NCBI GenBank assembly: GCA_021234155.1
Contig: JAJEKV010000301.1
Span: forward strand, 126,001 to 190,000
Source: Isoetes taiwanensis
Lineage: Eukaryota > Streptophyta > Lycopodiopsida > Isoetales > Isoetaceae
DNA length: 64,000 nt
Reading direction: 5' to 3'
A program made the position numbers and the translations under genes. This document shows positions 56,375 through 64,000 of the stretch, one piece after another; positions within the stretch are counted from its first letter, which is position 1, and the number at the start of each line of letters is the position of its first letter. Under the pieces are notes generated by a model, which had not been told where the DNA came from, did not search any database, and saw only the letters and a program-made list of their open reading frames with translations.

Positions 56375-57269
56375 CTTAACAAAACCATTAACATTCCTAT
56401 CCTTTCCATTTTAAAAATGGATTCCAGAACCTATCAAATTTTTTGCAGAGATAGCAATCATAGAAAAACCATGCTCACAATATTGCTAATTGCCCTACTT
56501 ACATTATGAACTAGAATCCTCTTTATATCCCAGGTGATTTTTCTGGTATTGCTACTACCACTTGGATTTCTTGTCCGAATCTGCCTCCTATGTTCTGGAC
56601 TCATAACCATCTTAAAGCTATTGGCAGATGTCTCGAGGAAGTTATTCATATCTGTATTTCTCAAACTGATTTTTCCTCTATTTGCATAATTAAAGAAATT
56701 GACTCCAATTGGGAAAATTATATTGGTACCAGAAAATATACCTTTCTGGATGTGCATATCAAGTATTCTAAGATTTCTGTCTCTATTCATAAAAGAGATA
56801 CTAAAGATATTCCAAATAAAAAGAAGTCTCCCATGTATTCTACTCCAGTTAAAAAAATGTGGGTACAAAAGAAAGATAATTCGGTAAAAGACAAAGTCAT
56901 TGAGAAAGGGGAATGTAGTAAACAAAATAAGGAGGTAGTGAAAGTGATTGTACCTTTTAAAATAAGTATTCCATGGACTGGACCTGAAAGCAAGCTGAGT
57001 AAGCAAAGTAAAATTATTATCAAAGAGATAACTGAGGAGAATAATCTGATTCAATATGAGTAAAATTAAGAAGAGATTTTATATGATAGTGATCAGTCCA
57101 ATATCTCTGAGTTAGGTTATCTAGAGTACATTATTGACAGCGATTTGGAAAGAGAAGAAGAGAAAAGTTCTTGACAGATAATTGACTATCAAAGGAAAAA
57201 GAAAAACAGAAAACAAACCCCAAAGCCTTCTAGAAGAAGCTCAAGGGTCTTAAAGAAAACAAGTTTTTA

Positions 57270-60200
57270 TGGATATTAATTTTAGGTGTGTGTCTTGGAA
57301 TCTCCAAGGCATTAATTCTAATGTCAAGCATGATAGGTTAAAAGTATGTATTTCTTCTATTACTTCTGACGTGATTTCTTTCAGGAACATAAGCTTCATG
57401 ATGATGATTTTGAAAGACTAATTGCTAACTCTTCGCCTTCAAATTATAGACTTTGGGCTATTAGGGCAAATAATAGTTCTGCAAGTATCTCTATTGCATG
57501 GAGGAACAGTCTGAATATTACCAGCATTCAAATGATGCACGCTAACAGTCGGAGATGGCAAATTCTCCATGGTAATATTGGAGAAAAGAGGTTTGCTTTT
57601 GTAAATGTCTATGCTCAACACTAGTCTGGAGAGAGAAGCTATATGTGGAATACTATTAGGAACAACCTTGCTAAAATTCCTTATGATGAGTGCATTATGG
57701 TTGGGGATTTTAATATGGTCACTCATGATTATATGAGGAATACCAACTTTAAGCCTCTTAGTAACCAGGAAGCTAACTCTTGGGGCCATCTAATTTCCAT
57801 TCATGATCTCAAGTTAGTTAGAACCCAACCTAATTCTTTTAGTTGGTTTAACCATAGAATAGGTGGCCCATCTATTGCCTTCATGACAGATTTATATAAT
57901 TGAGATTCTTTGGTATCATTGTGGAAGGGTCGCTAAATTAAATGGCTATACCATCTTTGATCACTTCCCTCAGTGTTTGAAATTAGAGGTAGCTCTAAGA
58001 GTGCCAAGAGGAATTCTTATTTCAAATTGAATATCTCTATTCTGGAGCAGATTTATAGCAATATTCTTAAACCAAGTTGTCAGTTTGGTTGGATGGATTG
58101 GTGGGTGCACACCTCCAAGAGCATTAAGAATTGGCTTAAGATTTGGGGCAAACAAATTCATATCCAAGAGAAGCATCACTTGGATGATCTGAGATCCCAA
58201 TTTCAATCCTCCCCGCTTGATCAGCAGGATGATATTAAAATTCAAATTGAAAGAGAAGAGATCAAGATTGCAAAACGATGGCAGCTTAAAGCTAAAATCA
58301 GGGAGCTCAAGGATGATGAGAGAAGTAACTCTAAATACTTCTTCATCAAAGCCAATGGTAGAACTAAGAAATATCACATTAATAGTGTCAAAGTAGATGG
58401 TAATATCATCTCTGAAGACGAGCACCTTAAGGAGGCAGCATCTGATCACTTTATGAAGATTATGGGAACCTCTCCAAATGCAACAGAGGAAGACAGGGAT
58501 AATTTCATTCACATCCAGAGATCTATCCAGGATGTTCATAATGACACAATGAAAGCTCATTTCACCAATGAGGAACTTTGGAAGAGTTTCTCAGGTGTGG
58601 AAAATGGTAAAATTCCAAGCCCTGATGGTCCGCCTGATGAATTTTTTTTTAAAAAACTTGGGGTATTATTGGATCAGATGTTACTAATATGTATAATGAG
58701 TTTTTATTGCTCAGGACCCTTGATTGCAGAATTAACACCAGCTTCATTGCCCTTATTCCCAAGATTGATGAGCCAGTTACCTTTTCTGATTACAGACCAT
58801 CTCCCTTACCAATGTCATTTACAAGATTATATCTGCTCCCGTTACTTTCATATTGAAGCCTATTTTTAGTCATGCCATTTCCAATACTCAATGTGCCTAT
58901 CTCAAGGATAGATTCACCCTGGACAATGTTGCTACTGCTACATTTGAGATGCACTGGGCCAAAAAATCCAAGCAAAACATTGGCCTTCTTAAATTGGATA
59001 TCATTAAGGCTTTTGATACAGTTTGTTGGAACTTCCTCATTAAATGTGCCATAAGATGGGTTTTTCCCAAGAGGTGACTAGCATTTTCCTTGCTATCCTT
59101 AAGAACTCTAGATCCTTTGTTTTGATTAATGGGGAATGTAGCCCTTTCTTCGATATCAAAAGAGGAGTGAAGCAAGGTTGTCCTCTTGCCCCATTTCTCT
59201 TCCTTATTATCATGGAAGCTCTTAATAGTGCCCTTGAGAAAGCTGGCCAGACTGTGAGTATATCTCTCCAAATACCAAATCTAAGATTCTGGGTATTCCT
59301 TTTGCTTTGAGAATAAATGCTAGTGAGCTTTGGAATGATATTATTGACAAGCTCAATAGAAAAGCTGATCTCCTCAATAGTAAGTATTTATATAAGAATG
59401 AGAGAGCTATCCTAGCTAACTCTGTAATTTCTTCCTCTCATGTGTATCAGTCATCTATCCTTATGCCCCCCAAGAAAGTTACTTCTAAACTTCAAGGTAT
59501 TCTAGGCAGGGCTATTAAATGGAGGGAGTAGCAGAACTTGGCTGTTTCTATGAAAGAAGGCATGAAGAAAAAGAATAATGGTGGTCTGGGCATCCTTGAT
59601 ATTGAGAAGCAGGGCTGGCGGCCAAATATATCTTTAGAGCAGGGCATAATAAAATCAACCATCTTGTCTCTAGCCTGATTAAGCATTATTTATCCAAATG
59701 TAGACCTTTTGAATGGAGAAATGTCCATATGCAGCTCCCAAACAGCCTGTTCTTTGATTTTAAAGTTCCAGATAACATTCATGGGATTATTAAGAAATGG
59801 ATAAAAGCATGGAAGGTTGTTTACAGGATGTACAATTGGAAGGAGGGTCTTTCCAGAGATCAGTCGATCTTTTGGAATCCTTCTCTGATCCTCAATAATC
59901 CTAACATGTGTCTTGCTATGAATTTCCCTAATTAATTGCAAGAAATGGACAGACAGGGGCATCACTCATATATCTCATTTGTTTAATGAGGCTGGATTTA
60001 TTGAGTTTCATAATTCTGATTTAGCTGACCTGGATGAAGAAAATGAAAGGCTCTACCAAGCAATTAAGCTTTGTATCATTGATGGCACAATCAGGAGATT
60101 CAGTGGCATATAAATGGTAACCCTGGATACAAAGCCAAAATGGCTTACAGATATTTAACTAGAGGGTATACCTTGACTTTGCATACCAAATGGGGTATCT

Positions 60201-60538
60201 CTATAGAAAGGTTCTCTGCTAATTTGAAATTTATGTGGAGGTCCTCCATTTTCCCTAAAATTAAGGCTTTTATCTGGCAGCTTTGGCATAAGGCTCTAGC
60301 CACCAATTCCAAGAGATATAGGTTAAATATGGCTGCCTCTAACCTGTGTGAAAGATGTTTACAAAAAGCTGAAGACGAAGATCACCTCTTTAAAAATTGC
60401 CTTTGGGCAGAATGGGTCCTCGAGTTGGCTGCTGATGAATTCCATATCCCTAACCTATCTAGGACTTCTTTGGTTGATATCTTGTTTCCCCATAATCCTA
60501 AGGATTGGAGAATTTATATTCTCCTCTGGAGGATGTGA
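57270..60538 (+). pseudogene. LINE ORF2 (endonuclease / reverse transcriptase), broken
   Basis: Domains: AP-type endonuclease 57270-57960 with SWNLQG and GDFN; RT 58600-59530 with the PDG, KAFD and QGCPLAPFLF boxes; zinc-binding C-terminus 60140-60540. Between ALEKAGQT and KILGIPFALR the sequence is only about 30 bp, where roughly 60-80 residues including YADD would be expected. Copies of stops and frameshifts occur throughout. The product cannot work. Confidence 0.85.
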
Positions 60539-60756
60539 AAAGCAAGAAATGCAATTATCTTTGATCAAGAAATCATCTGACCCTGGGCTGTTATCAAACA
60601 AACCAAATATGATATTCACTGGATAACTGAAGTATTTCAATAGGAACTAACTCCTCTTCTATATTTTCAGGTAACATAATACTGGGACAAAAGAAGCTGA
60701 AGTGGGATCGAATCAACAATTCTATGTGGCTGGATCAATTTGGAGCTAATATCTAG

Positions 60757-60868
60757 CATTATAACAAGGGGTTTTTTTGTGATTTTATATGCTTTTTGGC
60801 ATGGTTTTCATATGATTTCATGGGCGTATTGCACGAGGCATACTAATCAGTATATCTAGAGTGCACTC
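60757..60868 (+). repeat. Dispersed repeat family R, copy 4
   Basis: AGCATTATAACAAGGGGTTT through ATCTAGAGTGCACTCC, immediately after the LINE. TCTAGAGTGCACTCC is repeated once more at about 60882. Confidence 0.6.
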
Positions 60869-61984
60869 CACATTTTATTGTCTAGAGTGCACTCCATTCA
60901 GTTATTTTAGGGTTTATATTTTAGGGTTGTGAACACACCATGTTATGGTACAGACAGATTCGAGGGATGCTATTATGGTGCAACAGATTCGGCCAAGGTC
61001 CGTGTGTTTTTAGAATGAAACATTTGTTTTAGGGTTGTAAAAGAGGAAGATGCTGCTTATTCTTTGGAAGCGGCTATGCAGTTCACGAGATGGCGAGTGA
61101 ACATTTGAAGCCTTCAGCTGTGTCGAACTTTGCTGCCATGCAGATATGAGGGTTAGAATAGAACTTAGGTCGCGCAGATGGAGGAGGAATGGAGGACCAA
61201 ATCGGATTGGCAGTTGCGAACATGTCTTATCATGTATATTCGTTGGGAGAAGGGTATGTGACCTATTTCTTGCTTCATCCACTGTTTTCATTCCGTTAAA
61301 TGAAAATATAAGCTTTGCTGCAGGACCAGCTGCATTGCATCTTCAAATACGGCGTCGAAGAAGAAAGGAAGAGTCTGTGTTAGGGTGGTTTTTATCTGCT
61401 AGATTGGTTTTGTGGGGTTTTTGTGTTTCTTCCTAAGATGAGCTTGTGTTTCTATAGTTCCTATTTCTTATAATATGCATACGGTGCTTTAAAACCTTTG
61501 CATATTCGCATATTAGTAGCACAGTTTGTAACGTTTGCTGATGAGCGGGTGGGTAATGGCAGGGTGTTGACTTCCGGCTATGCCGCTAGAGGCAATGATG
61601 CATGAGGCGGGCTTTCCCTCATACAGATCCCGTGATTTTTTTTCTCAGGTATGGAGGATAGACTAGTGAAGAGCCTACTTGGTTTTCTGTTTGATCTTCT
61701 CATGAACCTCCATACAGCATATTCAGTGCTGGATCTACCCCGTGCAGGGAAGCCGTTTCTTCTGTAGCTTTTACTGCCCCATATTAAGGCGCATATTTCA
61801 TTCAGATTCTTTGTCAAGTGCTTATATGTTGTAGGCCTTGGTTCTACTGCCAGTTCTTAATTCAAGAACTTGATTCTACTAGCAATCCCACTACTGCACC
61901 ATAATCCTAAACAGTATCTGGCATCAAGAAACTTTTAACTGTTTGTCATGTACTTCTCATGACCTAGCCAAAATCTTTCTCTAT
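60869..61984. other. No gene supported
   Basis: Scanned on both strands; frames at 61010-61436 have no motif or splice support. Slightly GC-richer than neighbours. Confidence 0.45.
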
Positions 61985-62375
61985 GGAAGCTATCAATCTA
62001 TGTTTTTTCCTGGGCAAATGGGTATGCAGATAGTGGTATGAGCCTCGTGTGCACATGGGATTGACCTGTTGCCGACAGTGGGCCATCTTGACATGTGCCA
62101 AAGCATCTGCATCCCAGTTTGCTAAGGAGGCACGCATCAAGGTATGCCTCAACTAATCATGATCCATCTCCCTCTGTATGTGCACACACTTATGTGCTTG
62201 TATATTCCATCAGGAGAACCATTGAGCTTGCTTGTCCTTCCAACATGCTTTGAGGTGTTATGGACCCAGTGCGATAGCTAAGGCAAGATTGGGCAGATGA
62301 GCATCACCCATATCAATCACCTTCTAAATGTAAAATGATGTGGCTGTCCAGTGCATCCACTGTAGGGGCAAGAAA
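61985..62375 (-). pseudogene. LINE ORF2 C-terminal remnant, copy C
   Basis: Close reverse complement of 33015-33400: starts (minus strand) near GGATGCACTGGACAGCCACA and ends at AGATTGATAGCTTCCATAG. It carries the same post-RT LINE segment and nothing of the composite repeat beyond it, which helps separate the LINE from the pogo-like unit. No intact frame. Confidence 0.65.
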
Positions 62376-62880
62376 CCTGTTTTCTCACCCTGACCCCAAT
62401 TTTTGGTCCACAGTTGTTTTTTACTTGTACGGAAGTGTTGTTTTATGCCAAAAACAACACCAAAATGGCCCCAAAAGTCCACGTGGCCCGTTTATCCGGA
62501 TTTACACAAAGAGACAGTGGTTTTTTGGCAGAAAATTTCCACTGTGGTTTTTTTGGCACCCTTTTTTTTTGTCAACGTGTCCTTTTTTTCACTATTGTTT
62601 TTTGCAAAATTTTATCAACGTGTGGTTTTTTTCACGAGCCATACGTTGTTGTTCATCAAAATAACACGCGTTGGTTTAGATATTACTACATGTGTAAACT
62701 TAAATTACAACGTCAAAGTAAGATGGTTTTTTAAAAAAAATTACATGTCATTTAACCAAGTACCACCTGTTACTTAAATCTAGCTATTGTTTTTAATGCT
62801 ATGTTTTTCTAAGATAAGGACATGTAAAAAAACACTATTAGTACACATAGAAAAAGAAACATGTTGTTTCCAATGTGTCT
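62376..62880. other. Low-complexity T-rich sequence, no gene supported
   Basis: Long runs of T and TTTTTGG generate open plus-strand frames (62335-62777) that are phenylalanine-rich and not credible proteins. Confidence 0.5.
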
Positions 62881-63095
62881 TTAGGCCAATGAAATATCGA
62901 CACGTGGCATTCTTTAAAAAAATATAACGAATACAATATTGACACGTGGCATAATTTGTTAAAAATAAAAACATTTTTTCGACACATTATTACGTTTTAA
63001 ATGTGATTTTTAACCAATGAAATATTAACACATGGCATACTTTTTTAAATAACAAAGCACTATTTTAACTAATGAAATGTCGACACGTGGTGCAC
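62881..63095. repeat. Degenerate direct repeats with ACGTGGC boxes
   Basis: (C/T)AATGAAATAT(C/T)(G/A)ACAC(G/A)TGGCAT recurs near 62886, 62938, 63015 and 63068, spaced about 50-75 bp. Three units contain GACACGTGG, a G-box/ABRE-like core; a further CCACGTGGCC lies at about 62482. Could be a decayed satellite or a cluster of bZIP sites. Confidence 0.55.
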
Positions 63096-63184
63096 AATTG
63101 AAAAAAAAATTAGTATATACCACAATTTAAAAGTCAATATATCTATGGATCTTTTATTGATTTTGTTTATTTTAAAATAAAGAA

Positions 63185-63275
63185 GCCTTTTGGGAATCGA
63201 ACCCAAACAAACCCACACAGCATAATAATATTAGATTGTAATCCAGATTCTAAGATTCTATCACTAATTAATAAG
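63185..63275 (-). other. tRNA-like fragment (B-box) of uncertain origin
   Basis: On the minus strand TGGGTTCGATTCCCA (about 63195-63211) is a perfect T-arm with the B-box GGTTCGATTCC. No clean D-arm, A-box or acceptor stem could be paired, so this is at most a tRNA relic or SINE head. Confidence 0.25.
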
Positions 63276-64000
63276 GTAATGGAGGTATCAACCATTAGAT
63301 ACAAATAATTTAGATGCCACTAAAACCATTGAAATTCATGGAATTCATAATTTTGAAAGCAGAAAATGAATTACAATCCTTTAGATGTAATGATATTCCA
63401 CTTTTCCAATTCTAAACTCTTTTAGATGGAATGGTGTTCCAACTTTCCAATTCGAAACAGGTCTTCTGCATCATTGGATCCATTACTTTCAAGACTACTT
63501 CGGGATTTGCATAAGGAAAAAATAATCATGTTCAAAAATGCCTAGATCATACAAAAAATGAAACAAGTTTAATGATTTTTACCTGTTTTAGAATCTACAC
63601 TGATGTTAAGCTTTACCTGCATACCTGTTGTTAGAGAACAACAATTATATACATAACCGCACTTAAAAAAAAAAGGGCAAATGCAAAAGAAAGAAACGCA
63701 TGCATGATACCTGTTTCTGGGCTGTTTCTGGGCTTGTAAGCAGATCAACATTTGCATCAGAGCTTGTAAGTAGATCTGCATCCAATTGCTTGGGATTCCA
63801 TGTGTCTTTCTAACATCCAGAAAATGAGGCAAAGTGGGAATAAATAGGAGAGAATTCGTCAAGAACTTAGATTTAATTTTACAAACCCTTGGTTTTTTTA
63901 AATGAAACACAAAACATAGTCTTGAAGATTCTTGACGAAAAAATACTTACCACTTTCTTGGCTATGGCGCTCTGGAAAAACCAAAGCGCCTTAGTTCTCG
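63276..64000. other. No gene supported
   Basis: AT-rich sequence to the right edge; the 113-codon minus frame at 63569-63910 has no recognisable motif or splice support. Confidence 0.45.

Larger units (their letters stand above)
54874..60756 (+). mobile_element. L1-type LINE retrotransposon, near full length but inactive
   Basis: A GC-richer 5' leader, an ORF1 region (ATG 54946) with a zinc-knuckle-like CSICDIKGYFNPREASKCPC and PNC at about 56000-56075, then ORF2: endonuclease (VSWNLQGINSN near 57290; IMVGDFNMVTHD near 57695), reverse transcriptase (NGKIPSPDGPPDEFF near 58600; LKLDIIKAFDTVCWNFL near 58990; IKRGVKQGCPLAPFLFLIIM near 59155) and a C-terminal RT-associated zinc domain (IFPKIKAFIWQLWHKALATN, CERCLQKAEDEDHLFKNC, 60240-60400). 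Many stops and shifts; the YADD catalytic block is deleted. No target duplication or poly-A tail was identified, so the borders are approximate. Confidence 0.85.

Noticed and set aside
56458-57054. 198-codon minus-strand frame
   Set aside because: Antisense to the LINE; composition (F, I, L, N rich) is that of a reversed A-rich coding strand.
57970-58560. 196-codon minus-strand frame
   Set aside because: Mirror of the LINE ORF2 frame 57973-58869, which carries recognisable RT-region sequence.
62335-62777. Overlapping phenylalanine-rich plus-strand frames
   Set aside because: Produced by T-rich low-complexity sequence; no motif and no codon-like structure.
1-64000. CRISPR arrays, rRNA genes, bacterial operons or organelle DNA
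   Set aside because: No spacer-repeat arrays, rRNA signatures, Shine-Dalgarno-spaced operons or organelle genes were seen; introns and plant retroelements point to nuclear plant DNA.

Overview
The window looks like intron-rich, transposon-rich nuclear DNA of a land plant with a large genome. It is AT-rich, its genes are split into short exons by long introns, most of the sequence is transposon or degraded repeat, and the recognisable proteins are plant types: a nepenthesin-type aspartic protease, a NUDT9-type Nudix hydrolase, a PP2C/CNBD/kinase-type cyclic-nucleotide-binding protein and a KGRTK-motif membrane protein. Two minus-strand exon sets, one JHY/C11orf63-like and one resembling a class I cyclic nucleotide phosphodiesterase, recall families tied to ciliated cells. 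If confirmed they would favour a lineage with swimming sperm (fern, lycophyte, cycad or Ginkgo) over a flowering plant. That is an inference, not an observation.

Layout. 1-5.5 kb and 33.4-37.6 kb are inverted copies of one composite repeat (A and B). Each holds a dead pogo/Tigger-like DDE transposase, a short LINE 3' tail and conserved ORFs of unknown role. Copy A is further interrupted by a 1.74-kb hAT-type non-autonomous element with an 8-bp target duplication. 6.8-15.8 kb carries minus-strand exons: decayed fragments, a cyclic-nucleotide-binding protein (11.4-12.4 kb), a DAD1-like exon and a well-supported six-exon gene I cannot name (13.7-15.0 kb). 17-24 kb has the phosphodiesterase-like and JHY-like exons, the latter with a large intron full of other sequence. 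26.6-27.5 kb is a membrane-protein pseudogene. 28-32.3 kb is a nest of inverted small elements and a 57-bp minisatellite. 38.5 kb has a perfect heptamer array. 42.6-44.5 kb is a coding-like, acidic, decaying region. 45.0-47.5 kb is an inverted repeat whose left arm carries a complete TRIM retroelement.

The best functional segment is 47.9-53.0 kb. A complete nine-exon NUDT9-like gene (minus strand) and an intact single-exon aspartic protease gene (plus strand) diverge from a gap of about 220 bp. 54.9-60.75 kb is a long, decayed LINE that has lost the YADD region of its reverse transcriptase. The right end holds a third LINE-tail copy (minus strand), AT-rich sequence with repeated ACGTGGC boxes, and nothing else I can support.

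All exon models were built by eye from reading-frame continuity, GT-AG (or GC-AG) signals and remembered family features. No alignment or database search was run.
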